A stretch of 64,000 bases of DNA from an uncultured Muribaculaceae bacterium (GTDB taxonomy: Bacteria; Bacteroidota; Bacteroidia; Bacteroidales; Muribaculaceae). The first letter of the stretch is position 1. Each line of letters starts with the position of its first letter. Shown in pieces: positions 1 through 8,404 of this stretch. The position numbers and the translations under genes are program-made. The stretch lies in NCBI GenBank assembly GCA_947625935.1, contig CANQQE010000003.1, forward strand, positions 62,001 through 126,000. Direction: 5' to 3'. Under the pieces are notes generated by a model, which saw only the letters and a list, made by a program, of their open reading frames with translations, did no database searches and was not told the origin of the DNA.

Positions 1-1155
1 CAGGTGTGGATGAGCCACGGCGACACCATCACTTCGATACCAGACAATTTCGAGGTCATAGCCTCGACCGACTCTGTCAAAATCGCGGCTTATCAGGCCA
101 AAGGTGAGAAGTTGTGGGGGGTGCAGTTCCACCCTGAGGTTTATCACTCGACCGATGGGACTCAATTGTTGAAAAACTTCGTGGTCGATATCTGCGGCGG
201 TAAGCAGGACTGGACGGCTCAGTCGTTCATTGAGACCACGGTGGCGCGTCTCCGCGAGCAGCTCGGCGATGACAAGGTTGTGCTGGGGTTGAGCGGCGGC
301 GTGGACTCGTCGGTAGCGGCGGCGTTGCTCAACAAGGCCATAGGGTCTAACCTGACCTGTATCTTCGTTGACCACGGTATGCTGCGCAAGAATGAGTTTG
401 AGAATGTGTTGAACGATTATAAGTGCATGGGCCTTAACGTGGTCGGGGTTGACGCATCGGCAAAATTCTTTGGAGAGCTTGCCGGGGTTTCGGAGCCTGA
501 ACGCAAGCGTAAGATTATCGGCAAGGGTTTCATCGATGTGTTTGACGTGGAGGCCCACAAGATAAAAGATGTGAAGTGGCTTGCCCAGGGTACCATCTAT
601 CCTGATTGCATCGAGTCGCTTTCGATTACCGGCACGACCATCAAGAGCCATCACAATGTGGGCGGTCTGCCGGAAAAGATGAATCTTAAACTTTGCGAGC
701 CGTTGCGTCTTCTGTTTAAGGATGAGGTGCGCCGTGTGGGGCGGCAGCTCGGTATGCCGGAGCATCTGATAGGGCGCCATCCGTTCCCGGGTCCGGGTCT
801 GGCTGTGAGGATACTGGGCGACATCACCCCTGAGAAGGTGAGGGTGCTTCAGGACGCTGACGATATTTTCATCACGTCGTTGCGCAAGGCCGGCCTGTAT
901 GACAAAATATGGCAGGCGGGCGTCATATTGCTCCCCGTGCGGAGCGTCGGCGTGATGGGCGATGAGCGCACTTATGAGCAGGCTGTGGCTTTGCGCGCTG
1001 TTACTTCGACTGACGGCATGACGGCTGACTGGTACCCGCTACCGTATGATTTTATGGCGAAGGTGTCGAACGATATCATCAACAAGGTGCGGGGTGTCAA
1101 CCGCGTATGTTATGACATCTCGTCGAAGCCGCCGGCAACCATCGAGTGGGAATAA
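1..1155 (+). CDS. guaA: GMP synthase (glutamine-hydrolysing), 3' part
   Basis: This enzyme makes GMP from XMP, ATP and glutamine, the last step of de novo guanine nucleotide synthesis in the cytoplasm. The frame is open from base 1, so the 5' end lies outside the window and 384 residues are visible. The first ~60 residues are the end of the class I glutamine amidotransferase domain, with the catalytic His and Glu in QFHPEV. The ATP-pyrophosphatase domain follows with the P-loop [11 protein letters not shown]. The C-terminal dimerisation domain ends in the family-typical KPPATIEWE. No frameshift or missing motif is seen. A perfect inverted repeat follows the stop codon. Confidence 0.98.
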   Translation, partial: QVWMSHGDTITSIPDNFEVIASTDSVKIAAYQAKGEKLWGVQFHPEVYHSTDGTQLLKNFVVDICGGKQDWTAQSFIETTVARLREQLGDDKVVLGLSGGVDSSVAAALLNKAIGSNLTCIFVDHGMLRKNEFENVLNDYKCMGLNVVGVDASAKFFGELAGVSEPERKRKIIGKGFIDVFDVEAHKIKDVKWLAQGTIYPDCIESLSITGTTIKSHHNVGGLPEKMNLKLCEPLRLLFKDEVRRVGRQLGMPEHLIGRHPFPGPGLAVRILGDITPEKVRVLQDADDIFITSLRKAGLYDKIWQAGVILLPVRSVGVMGDERTYEQAVALRAVTSTDGMTADWYPLPYDFMAKVSNDIINKVRGVNRVCYDISSKPPATIEWE

Positions 1156-1204
1156 TTTACCCACTCTGACACTCAGATTAAAATTTATTTTATATCATAT
1201 AAAT

Positions 1205-1244
1205 CAACCACTTAGCGGATAGATTATTTATCGCTAAGTGGTTG
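1205..1244. terminator. Hairpin after guaA
   Basis: A perfect 13-bp inverted repeat has arms CAACCACTTAGCG (1205-1217) and its complement (1232-1244) around a 14-nt loop. It lies 50 bp after the guaA stop and before the restriction-modification island. The T tract that follows is weak (CTTTC), so termination efficiency is uncertain. It may instead mark the left border of the acquired island. Confidence 0.55.
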
Positions 1245-1280
1245 CTTTCATAACCAGTTTCCCGAAATTGTACCCTAAAA

Positions 1281-1311
1281 TTGTAGCCGACGGATTTATT
1301 TAGTAATTTTG
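1281..1311 (+). promoter_or_regulatory. Bacteroidota-type promoter for the EcoRI-like system
   Basis: A -33 TTG (1281-1283) and a -7 box TAATTTTG (1304-1311) are separated by 20 bp, the usual Bacteroidota arrangement. The predicted start of transcription is about 20 bp before the endonuclease ATG at 1338. This implies that the island can be transcribed by the host primary sigma factor. Confidence 0.6.
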
Positions 1312-1337
1312 CTGTTGAATCCGCAATATTACCTGTC

Positions 1338-2177
1338 ATGGCAAAAAAGAATCAATCAAAGAGATTAACCCAACAACACAGAGTTTCGCATGGGGTGGTT
1401 GGGATATTTGGAGATGAAGCCAAATTACATGATATGACAGTCGGGCAGATTTCTCAATTGGTTCTCGACAGATTGCGTACTGATTTCCCTAACCTGTCAT
1501 TCAGACATAGGGATAGTGTCAGAAAAGAGGAGATAAATTTAGCTTTACAAAAGATAGATTTAGAATTAGGACAAACTTTGTTTGTCCCCAATTCGAGTAT
1601 AATTCCCGATGGGGGATTAATTGAGGTTAAAGACGATTATGATAAATGGCGGATTATTTTAGTATCGGAAGCCAAGCATCAAGGTCGGGATATTGAGAAT
1701 ATTAGAGCGGGTAGATTAGTAGGTAAAAATAATGACCAAGATTTGATGGCGGCGGGAAATGCTATCGAAAGATCTCACAAAAATATTTCAGAAATAGCTA
1801 ATTTGATGCTGGGAGAATCGCATTTTCCTTATGAGCTTTTTCTTGAAGGCTCAAATTTTTTGACAAAGACAATAAGCGTTACTCGTCCAGATGGAAGGGT
1901 TGTGGTGCTTGAATATAACTCCGGGATATTAAATATATTAGATCGGTTGACTGCTGCAAATTATGGATTGCCTATAAATACAAATCTTTGTGAAAATCGG
2001 TTCATACACCATAAGGACAAAACCATAATGCTCCAAGCGGCGTCAATATATACGCAAGGTAATGGAGAGCGGTGGGATGTTGATAATATGCTAACTGTAA
2101 TGATGGAAATAGCGAGGACATCGATGAGGATCATATACAGTGATTTGTTCAATCAGGTATCAATGTCAGTTAACTAA
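1338..2177 (+). CDS. ecoRIR: EcoRI-family type II restriction endonuclease (predicted GAATTC)
   Basis: This 279-residue protein matches EcoRI (277 residues) almost end to end as I know that sequence, with the same numbering through the active site. The catalytic residues are present: Asp91 in PDGG, and Glu111 and Lys113 in EAKHQG. The segment GNAIERSHKNISEIAN begins at residue 140, as in EcoRI, and includes the recognition residues Asn141, Glu144 and Arg145. The inner GAATTC contacts are therefore conserved and the same specificity is predicted. The gene is clearly more AT-rich than guaA and folC, which suggests horizontal acquisition. The stop lies 9 bp before the methyltransferase start, in the endonuclease-first order of the EcoRI plasmid locus. 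No controller protein gene is seen. No internal stop or frameshift is present. Confidence 0.96.
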   Translation: MAKKNQSKRLTQQHRVSHGVVGIFGDEAKLHDMTVGQISQLVLDRLRTDFPNLSFRHRDSVRKEEINLALQKIDLELGQTLFVPNSSIIPDGGLIEVKDDYDKWRIILVSEAKHQGRDIENIRAGRLVGKNNDQDLMAAGNAIERSHKNISEIANLMLGESHFPYELFLEGSNFLTKTISVTRPDGRVVVLEYNSGILNILDRLTAANYGLPINTNLCENRFIHHKDKTIMLQAASIYTQGNGERWDVDNMLTVMMEIARTSMRIIYSDLFNQVSMSVN

Positions 2178-2186
2178 AATCATATT

Positions 2187-3194
2187 ATGGCACGTCAAGC
2201 GACCAATGGTAATTTGCATAAAGCAAAGGGGGCCAAAAGCGATGAATTTTATACATTGCTTGAGGATATTCATCGTGAATTGGCATATTACAAGAATAAT
2301 TTCAGAGGTAAAACGGTATATTGTAATTGTGATAATCCACGAGAAAGTAATTTTTTCAGATATTTCTTCTCGAATTTCAAACAGTTGGGATTGGAGAAAC
2401 TTATAGCCTCATATTATGTCAATGATACTTCAAATTTGTTTAACTTAGAAGGTGCGGGACATGGAGGCTATATTGAATGCAGCGAAGATGATCTTGAAAT
2501 TCCAATATCGGAACTCCCGATAAAATTTTTTAATGGAGACGGGGATTTCAGGAGTCAAGACAGTGTATCTCTATTAGAGCGGGCGGATATCGTAGTTACC
2601 AATCCACCTTTTTCGCTTTTCAGAGAGTTCGTGTCGCAGTTAATCAGATATGAAAAAAAATTTCTCATCATTGGTAATATAAACGCTATTACATACAAGG
2701 ATATTTTTCATTTGATTCAAACAAACCAAATATGGTTAGGGGTTCATCTGGGAAGAGGAATCTCGGGTTTTAAAGTTCCAGAGCATTATGAAATGTACGG
2801 TACTGAGACCCATATATCCGCAAATGGGGACAGAATTATCTCTCCCAACAATTGTTTGTGGCTGACAAATCTTGATGTTCAAACGAGGCATAATATTTTA
2901 GAACTAACTAAAATTTATGATGGGAATGAAAATCAGTACCCTAAATTTGACAACTTCGATGGGATTAATGTCAACAGGACTCAGGATATCCCTATGGATT
3001 ATGCAGGTGCGATTGGTGTTCCAATTACTTTCTTGCATAAGTATAATCCTTCTCAGTTTGACATTATCAGGTTTAGAAAAGGAGATGACGGTAAAGACCT
3101 TGCAATCAATGGAAAGTGTCCCTATTTCAGGATACTGATTAAAAATAAATGGCCAATAAAAGCAAAATCATCATTAGGTTCGTTGTTTGCCTGA
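2187..3194 (+). CDS. ecoRIM: EcoRI-family adenine-N6 DNA methyltransferase
   Basis: This is the cognate modification enzyme, which would methylate the adenine in GAATTC to protect host DNA from the upstream endonuclease. The 335-residue protein resembles M.EcoRI (about 326 residues), including the start MARxATNxxLHKAK, KSDEFYT, VYCNCD and GDGDFRSQ. The catalytic amino-methyltransferase motif IV NPPF is at residues 139-142. The C-terminal half keeps LGVHLGRGxSGF, RIISPNNCLWLTNL and NGKCPYFRILIKNKW. The gene is AT-rich like its partner and starts 9 bp after it, so co-transcription is likely. The C-terminus runs a few residues beyond the M.EcoRI end as I remember it. The gene appears intact. Confidence 0.96.
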   Translation: MARQATNGNLHKAKGAKSDEFYTLLEDIHRELAYYKNNFRGKTVYCNCDNPRESNFFRYFFSNFKQLGLEKLIASYYVNDTSNLFNLEGAGHGGYIECSEDDLEIPISELPIKFFNGDGDFRSQDSVSLLERADIVVTNPPFSLFREFVSQLIRYEKKFLIIGNINAITYKDIFHLIQTNQIWLGVHLGRGISGFKVPEHYEMYGTETHISANGDRIISPNNCLWLTNLDVQTRHNILELTKIYDGNENQYPKFDNFDGINVNRTQDIPMDYAGAIGVPITFLHKYNPSQFDIIRFRKGDDGKDLAINGKCPYFRILIKNKWPIKAKSSLGSLFA

Positions 3195-3355
3195 GATGAA
3201 TGGCGTCCAAATAGCCCAACAGTATAATGTTTATTTAAGTTTAGGCCTGTCTGAGTGGGCATTATGGGCTTTTTCTGTCGTGATTCTTTTTGCGGGGGGA
3301 TGGAGGGTAAGGAAAAAAACAGTAACTTCGCGGGGTTAAAATAGGAATAAGGAGA

Positions 3356-3967
3356 ATGACGTGTGAAAATAGGAATGATAGGGGGCTGTTGCCGCGATTG
3401 TTTCTGACGTTTTTTAAGATCGGGGCGTTCACGTTCGGCGGCGGCTGGGCTATGATTTCGATTATCGAGAAGGAGATAGTGGATAAGCACCGGTGGATTG
3501 ACCGCGGTGAGTTCCTTGACCTGCTTGCGGTGGCGCAGTCGCTGCCGGGGATTTTGGCCGTCAACATATCGGTAGCGGTCGGTGACCGTCTGCGAGGCAT
3601 GAAGGGGAGCGTGTGGGCGGCGTTGGGCACCATACTCCCGTCGTTCATGATTATTCTGGCAATAGCCGTGTTCCTGACTCCTGACCTGATAAAGAGCAAT
3701 CCCGTGGTGAGCCGCATATTCATGGGGATACGCCCGGCTGTTGTGGCTCTTATCGTCGCTCCCGTGATTTCGTCGGCGCGTGCCGCCAAAATCTCGTGGC
3801 GCACAATCGCTATCCCTGTGGTGACGGCGTTGCTGATATGGTCGAAGTGGCCTGTCGTGTCGAATCCGATACTTTACATAGTGCTTGGCGGTGCGGGGGG
3901 ATATTTGTGGTACACCCGACATAACTATGCGAAAGCCGCCGGTGGCAGAAAGGGGGAGAGGAAATGA
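3356..3967 (+). CDS. chrA: Chromate transporter family protein, first half (CHR)
   Basis: This 203-residue polytopic membrane protein has one CHR domain. FKIGAFTFGGGWAM near the N-terminus carries the conserved FGGG signature, followed by hydrophobic segments over residues 80-190. Family members move chromate or related oxyanions across the inner membrane; long forms fuse two CHR domains and short forms work as pairs. The stop overlaps the start of the next, homologous gene by 4 bp (ATGA), which suggests translational coupling and a heterodimer. AAGGAG lies just upstream of the ATG. The substrate in this organism is not evident, and chromate may not be the physiological one. Confidence 0.9.
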   Translation: MTCENRNDRGLLPRLFLTFFKIGAFTFGGGWAMISIIEKEIVDKHRWIDRGEFLDLLAVAQSLPGILAVNISVAVGDRLRGMKGSVWAALGTILPSFMIILAIAVFLTPDLIKSNPVVSRIFMGIRPAVVALIVAPVISSARAAKISWRTIAIPVVTALLIWSKWPVVSNPILYIVLGGAGGYLWYTRHNYAKAAGGRKGERK

Positions 3968-4536
3968 TGATCTATCTCAAACTTATCTGGAGCTATCTGA
4001 AAATCGGTCTGTTCGGTTTCGGCGGGGGCTATGCGATGCTCGCCCTGATAGAGCGCGAGATAGTTGGCCCGGGCTGGATAAGCGAGCAGATGTTTACGGA
4101 CATTGTGGCTATCTCGCAGATGACTCCCGGCCCGATAGGCATCAACTCGGCTACCTACATAGGTTATGTGGCTCCGGGGCAGTATGACCCCTCGCTTGCG
4201 TCGCCGCTATGGGGCCTGTTAGGGTCGGTGATATGCACTCTTGTGGTTGTGTTGCCGTCGTTTGTGCTTGTGGCTTATACAAGCCATCTGATAGCCCGCC
4301 ACAAGGACAGCGTTGTCATCAAGGGGATATTCGCAGGCTTGCGCCCTGTGGTTGTGGGGCTTATAGCGTCGGCGGCTCTGCTGCTGATGAACGGGGAGAA
4401 CTTCGGCACTGACACCTATCATTTGGGGTGGAGCGTCTTTATATGCCTTATCTCGTTTTTGGCTGTCTATCTGACAAAAATCCATCCCATATTCGTCATT
4501 ATCGCCGCCGGCGTTATGGGGCTTATAATATACTGA
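3964..4536 (+). CDS. chrA: Chromate transporter family protein, second half (CHR)
   Basis: This 190-residue paralogue of the preceding gene has the same N-terminal signature, KIGLFGFGGGYAML, and the MTPGPIGINSATYIGY segment typical of CHR domains. Several hydrophobic segments follow. It overlaps the first gene by 4 bp and probably forms the second half of a two-subunit inner-membrane oxyanion transporter. folC starts 2 bp after its stop, so the three genes may share a transcript. The start has tandem ATG ATG codons, and either could be used. Confidence 0.9.
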   Translation: MMIYLKLIWSYLKIGLFGFGGGYAMLALIEREIVGPGWISEQMFTDIVAISQMTPGPIGINSATYIGYVAPGQYDPSLASPLWGLLGSVICTLVVVLPSFVLVAYTSHLIARHKDSVVIKGIFAGLRPVVVGLIASAALLLMNGENFGTDTYHLGWSVFICLISFLAVYLTKIHPIFVIIAAGVMGLIIY

Positions 4537-4538
4537 TT

Positions 4539-5816
4539 ATGACTTACCAACAGACTCTTGATTTTCTTTACACGCAGATTCCGGTGTTTCAGTGCGAGGG
4601 CGCGTCGGCCTACAAGCCCGGCCTTGAGCGGTCGTTGGCGTTGGCCGGGGCTTTCGGCGACCCACATAAGCGTTTCCCGTCGGTGCATATAGCGGGGACG
4701 AACGGCAAGGGCTCGACCGCCCACACGATAGCCGCCGTGTTGCAGCGCGCGGGCTACAAGACGGGGCTTTACACGTCGCCGCATCTCGTTGACTTCAGGG
4801 AGCGCATAAGGGTCGACGGGAAAATGATAGCGGAGCGGGATGTGGTGGATTTCGTGGAGCGTTTCAGAGGTATGAATCTCGGCATCGAGCCTTCGTTTTT
4901 CGAGCTGACAATGACCATGGCTTTCGAGCATTTCGCCCGCGAGGGTGTTGACATCGCGGTGGTAGAGGTGGGTCTCGGCGGCCGTCTTGACAGCACCAAC
5001 ATATTGCTGCCCCGCTTGTCGGTGATAACCAACATATCGCTTGACCACACGGCGTTGCTTGGCGATACCCCGGTAGCGATAGCGAGAGAGAAGGCGGGTA
5101 TAATCAAAGGCGGAGTGCCGGTGGTGATCGGTGAGGCCGAGGGGGATGTGAAGCGGCTGTTCATAGAGCGCGCCGAGGAGTGCGGGGCACCGATATTGTT
5201 TGCCGAGGAGGTCAAGCCTATCAAGGAGGTTGTGGCGGCCGACGGTGGCGGCTGGCTCTACCGCGGCACCCCGTTCGGAGAACTCCGCGGCGAGCTTGGC
5301 GGGGATTGCCAGCCTCGCAACGCGGCCACGATACTGACCGCATTGACCTTGCTCTCGTCGCAGGGGTGGGAAATAGACGATGACGCAGTGGCCGAAGGGT
5401 TCGCCCGCGTCACGGAGCTTACCGGGTTGGCGGGCCGTTGGATGAAGGTGTCGGACAATCCGTCGGTGATATGCGACACGGGCCATAACACGGGCGGGTG
5501 GGAGTATCTGTCGCGGAGGCTGCGTTCGCTGTCGCCACGGCTCAAGATGGTGATAGGTTTCGTCAACGACAAGGATGTGAGCCACATACTTGAGATGATG
5601 CCCCGCGACGCTGAGTATTTTTTCACTCAGGCGTCGATTCCCCGCGCATTGCCGGCTGATGCTGTCAAGGCCGAGGGCGCGCTCCACGGGCTTAGGGGTG
5701 AGGCTTACGGGGATGTGGCGACGGCTGTCGAGGCGGCCAAAAAAAGTGCCTCGGCCGACGATACGATATTCGTGGGCGGAAGCACTTTCGTGGTGGGTGA
5801 GTTTCTTTCGGTTTAA
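4539..5816 (+). CDS. folC: Folylpolyglutamate synthase / dihydrofolate synthase
   Basis: This 425-residue cytoplasmic Mur-ligase-type enzyme adds glutamate to dihydropteroate and to folates using ATP. The P-loop GTNGKGST is at residues 53-60. The [13 protein letters not shown] segment and [14 protein letters not shown] are family signatures, and CDTGHNTGG lies in the C-terminal ligase domain. A longer frame exists from 4428, but it overlaps chrA. The ATG at 4539 gives the normal FolC N-terminus and sits 2 bp after the chrA stop. The 3' end overlaps the convergent ridA gene by 4 bp. The pathway partner folP is at 59172. Confidence 0.95.
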   Translation: MTYQQTLDFLYTQIPVFQCEGASAYKPGLERSLALAGAFGDPHKRFPSVHIAGTNGKGSTAHTIAAVLQRAGYKTGLYTSPHLVDFRERIRVDGKMIAERDVVDFVERFRGMNLGIEPSFFELTMTMAFEHFAREGVDIAVVEVGLGGRLDSTNILLPRLSVITNISLDHTALLGDTPVAIAREKAGIIKGGVPVVIGEAEGDVKRLFIERAEECGAPILFAEEVKPIKEVVAADGGGWLYRGTPFGELRGELGGDCQPRNAATILTALTLLSSQGWEIDDDAVAEGFARVTELTGLAGRWMKVSDNPSVICDTGHNTGGWEYLSRRLRSLSPRLKMVIGFVNDKDVSHILEMMPRDAEYFFTQASIPRALPADAVKAEGALHGLRGEAYGDVATAVEAAKKSASADDTIFVGGSTFVVGEFLSV

Positions 5817-6190
5817 GCCTTGACGGCTATAACCTCAATTTCGACGAGAACCTGTTTGGGCAGTTCCTTGACTGCGACTGCGGAACGCGCCGGGAAGGGG
5901 GCTGTGAAATGTTCGGCGTAAACCCGGTTCATTTCGGCGAACAGGCTCATGTCGGCCAGGAAAACAGTGGTTTTGACCACGTTGTCGATTGAAAGCCCGG
6001 CTTCGGCGAGTATGGCTTTGATGTTGGTGATGGATTGCGCCGTCTGTGCGGTTATGCCCTCGGGGATTTCGCCTGTGGCGGGAATCACGGGGATTTGGCC
6101 TGAGATGAACAACAGTTGCCCTGCGTCGATAGCCTGGCTGTAAGGGCCGATGGCACCCGGGGCGTTGGTGGTTGAAATGGGTCTTTTCAT
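5813..6190 (-). CDS. ridA: RidA family enamine/imine deaminase
   Basis: RidA-family proteins hydrolyse reactive enamine/imine intermediates such as 2-aminoacrylate released by PLP enzymes, and act in the cytoplasm as trimers. The 125-residue length is typical. IGPYSQAI near the N-terminus, FISGQIP and [13 protein letters not shown] are family signatures. Arg102 is the substrate-carboxylate-binding Arg, and acidic residues follow in VEIEVIA. The gene is convergent with folC and overlaps it by 4 bp. The next gene upstream on this strand ends 23 bp away. Confidence 0.95.
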   Translation of the reverse strand: MKRPISTTNAPGAIGPYSQAIDAGQLLFISGQIPVIPATGEIPEGITAQTAQSITNIKAILAEAGLSIDNVVKTTVFLADMSLFAEMNRVYAEHFTAPFPARSAVAVKELPKQVLVEIEVIAVKA

Positions 6191-6213
6191 CGCTGAAAAT
6201 GTTAGTGGGTTAA

Positions 6214-7599
6214 TTATGGTTTGAGAATCTCTTTGATTTCAAGGTCGGCGAGCCTTATTTTGTCGGCTTGCTCGTAGGTGGCTCTGTCGATTCCATCGAC
6301 TACGTTGATCAGTTGGGAAAACCGTGTGTTGAAGTCGGGGATGAAGTTGTCGATTCCTTTGCGGGCGATCTTGTCGAGCGCGTATCCGAGGGTGAGGCTT
6401 TCGGTGGGAACTGCAGGCTGGAATCCGTGTTCCTCGCCGTTGTCGCCGGTCAGCACGACTGACAGCAGTCCGCACTCGACGAGCTGTGATGTCACGTCGG
6501 CTGCCATCCGCGACGGGATGTTGTAGCTCACGGCGAAGTCGTGGTTTGTGAGCGGCGGTTTTTTTTGTGCGAACCGTCGGGCTATCACGGTTAGTATGGC
6601 GAGGGTTATTTTGCGTCGGTAGTCCATCGAGATGTGGGCAATCTGGTTGTCGAAGCTGAAGTGGAATATGTTTTGCGACGAGTAGCAGAGAACGGCTCCT
6701 GCGAGGGTAATCACCCATGCGAGCTGCGACCATATGAGCAGCAACGGAATCAGTGAAAAACTGCCGTAGATGGCGTTGTAGCGGGACACATACATCTGTC
6801 CGGTGACAAATATCCATTGCAGGATGATGAAGCCGGTGCCAGCCAACGCTCCGGCGAGCAATGCGTTGGCGAATTTCACCTTGGTGTTGGGGATGAGCAT
6901 ATATGCGCCGGCGAAAAACAGCCATGTGATGACGAGCGACGCAAAGTCGATGGCCAATGATATGGCCGGGGTCAGGAATCCGAAAGGCAGCAGCTTGTGG
7001 AGCGCCGTCGACATGAACAGCGATAATCCGCTTGAGCATATCATCAATATCGGGAGTATGAGCAATATGGCTGTGTAGTCGGTCAGCTTTCGGCCTATGC
7101 TGCGTCCCTGTTTCACTCCCCAGATGAGGTTGAACGAGTCTTCGACCGAGCCGAGCAGCGAGATGAGGGTGTAGAGGAGGAACACGATGCCGACCCCGAC
7201 AAACAGCCCCTCGGATGATTGAGACAGGTAGGAGTCGACAAACTGGAACGCTGTGGCCAAGGCTTCTTTTTGAGACGGGAACGCTTTGTAGAGCTCCTGT
7301 GTCAGCACTTCCTGCAGCCCGAATCCGCGGCCGATGGCCAGCAGCAGCGCGAGCGCGGGGACAATCGCGAGCATCGTCTGGTAGGTGAGGGCTGACGCAC
7401 GCGCCTGGAGGTCGGTGTTGAGAAACGACTTGACCGATAGGTTGATGGTGCGAATCACGTCGACTTTCCACCCGCCCCGGGTGTCGCTCCAGACCCCCTC
7501 GGTGTAGTAGAGGTAGAGTTTGCGCCCTTTGACGGCGAGCCTTGAGATCATGGCCGACAGTGAACGCCGGGATTTGCTCTTGGTTTTTTCTTGTTTCAT
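6214..7599 (-). CDS. YihY/UPF0761 family inner-membrane protein
   Basis: This 461-residue protein has six or so hydrophobic segments between residues ~75 and 320 and the family pattern [28 protein letters not shown]. Members are called YihY or BrkB; their biochemical role is not settled, although some were once annotated as RNase BN. The C-terminal ~140 residues are a soluble extension that looks winged-helix-like ([19 protein letters not shown]). Long forms like this are common in Bacteroidota, against ~290 residues in E. coli. It lies between ridA and a YgjP-like peptidase gene, all on the minus strand. Confidence 0.9.
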   Translation of the reverse strand: MKQEKTKSKSRRSLSAMISRLAVKGRKLYLYYTEGVWSDTRGGWKVDVIRTINLSVKSFLNTDLQARASALTYQTMLAIVPALALLLAIGRGFGLQEVLTQELYKAFPSQKEALATAFQFVDSYLSQSSEGLFVGVGIVFLLYTLISLLGSVEDSFNLIWGVKQGRSIGRKLTDYTAILLILPILMICSSGLSLFMSTALHKLLPFGFLTPAISLAIDFASLVITWLFFAGAYMLIPNTKVKFANALLAGALAGTGFIILQWIFVTGQMYVSRYNAIYGSFSLIPLLLIWSQLAWVITLAGAVLCYSSQNIFHFSFDNQIAHISMDYRRKITLAILTVIARRFAQKKPPLTNHDFAVSYNIPSRMAADVTSQLVECGLLSVVLTGDNGEEHGFQPAVPTESLTLGYALDKIARKGIDNFIPDFNTRFSQLINVVDGIDRATYEQADKIRLADLEIKEILKP

Positions 7600-7639
7600 T
7601 AGCCGAATATTAGCGATTACAAAAATAACAAATAACCCG

Positions 7640-8203
7640 CTAATTGTTCGCCGAGTCGGTCAAAATCTTGCGGGTGGCCTCGCGTGCCTCGCGCCAGCGC
7701 GGGAAATGGCGGTCCATCACCCGATAGAATCCCGGGCCGTGGTTAGGCTCGATCAGGTGGGCGAGTTCGTGGACCACGACGTGTTCGACAATCCAGTCGG
7801 GTAACAGCAGCAGGTAGACGCTGAACGTTATCTCGCCGGTCGATTTGCGGCAGCTTCCGAGCCTCGAGCGGGTGGCGCGGTATCGTATCACCTTGGGGCT
7901 CACGCCCATTTCGGCGGCGTATTTCCTGACCAACGGTTTTATCAACTCGTTCATGCGGCGTGCCGCCTCGCGGGCTTCAGTGGCGGTTGACAGCGGTAGA
8001 CGGCTGAAAAAATCGTCGCGGCAGGCGCGGCGTCGCTCGGCTTTTTCTCCGGCTTGGGCAATCCATTCGCTGTTTTTGTCGATAAACGCCCGAATGACAT
8101 CGCGGGAGGTGCCCCGGGGCGCAGAGATGTTGAGGTCGCCGTTCACTCCAATGCTCATTCTGAGGCGTGTTGTGGCCCGATATGTGATTTTTATTTTGTT
8201 CAT
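7640..8203 (-). CDS. YgjP-like (DUF45) zinc metallopeptidase
   Basis: The 187-residue protein carries the zinc site HELAH followed by a third ligand in NHGPGFY, the hallmark of the WLM/YgjP (DUF45) metallopeptidase group. The N-terminal half (VNGDLNISAPRGTSRDVI) is the usual YgjP beta-rich region. GSCRKSTGEITF precedes the zinc helix, as in the family. It is probably cytoplasmic, as no signal peptide is seen. The physiological substrate is unknown. A minus-strand -7 match TAATTTTG (8218-8225) lies just upstream of the ATG. Confidence 0.88.
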   Translation of the reverse strand: MNKIKITYRATTRLRMSIGVNGDLNISAPRGTSRDVIRAFIDKNSEWIAQAGEKAERRRACRDDFFSRLPLSTATEAREAARRMNELIKPLVRKYAAEMGVSPKVIRYRATRSRLGSCRKSTGEITFSVYLLLLPDWIVEHVVVHELAHLIEPNHGPGFYRVMDRHFPRWREAREATRKILTDSANN

Positions 8204-8235
8204 CTGAAATTTATATGCAAAATTAGTTAATTTTA

Positions 8236-8267
8236 TTTGGGATAGATTGCTCTAATAATTAACTTTG
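8236..8267 (+). promoter_or_regulatory. Promoter for sppA
   Basis: TTTG (8236-8239) and TAACTTTG (8260-8267) are 20 bp apart, a textbook Bacteroidota -33/-7 pair. Transcription should begin near 8274, leaving a leader of about 130 nt before the sppA ATG at 8405. A divergent -7 match for the minus-strand peptidase gene lies at 8218-8225. Confidence 0.75.
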
Positions 8268-8277
8268 TAACCTCCAA

Positions 8278-8305
8278 GAGCAGTAGCTGTCGCGAGCCGC
8301 TGCTC
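8278..8305 (+). other. Structured 5' leader of sppA
   Basis: Within the first ~30 nt of the predicted sppA transcript an imperfect inverted repeat starts GAGCAG and ends CTGCTC. It can form an 11-bp stem with one mismatch and one wobble pair around a 6-nt loop. A second short complementarity (TCGCTG ... CAGCGA) lies near 8350-8385. It may stabilise the mRNA or regulate it; no known riboswitch class is recognised. Confidence 0.35.
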
Positions 8306-8404
8306 CCGATGAGACGAACTAACATTTAGTCAATAACATTTTAACCAATAGAAGTCGCTGATGGCTAATGGACTACGCAGCGATGTACATATTCTAAGAG
8401 ATTT

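Noticed and set aside
3122..3922. Minus-strand frames of 266 and 180 codons (3122-3922 and 3262-3804)
   Set aside because: They are antisense to the chromate transporter gene, are rich in Arg/His/Pro without domains, and vanish in any conserved reading.
4467..5687. 406-codon minus-strand frame
   Set aside because: Lies entirely opposite folC, has shadow-frame composition (Arg/His/Gln rich) and no recognisable motif.
6239..7471. 410-codon frame overlapping the YihY gene on the same strand
   Set aside because: Out-of-frame reading of the YihY gene, His/Arg/Pro rich; the YihY frame carries the family signature.
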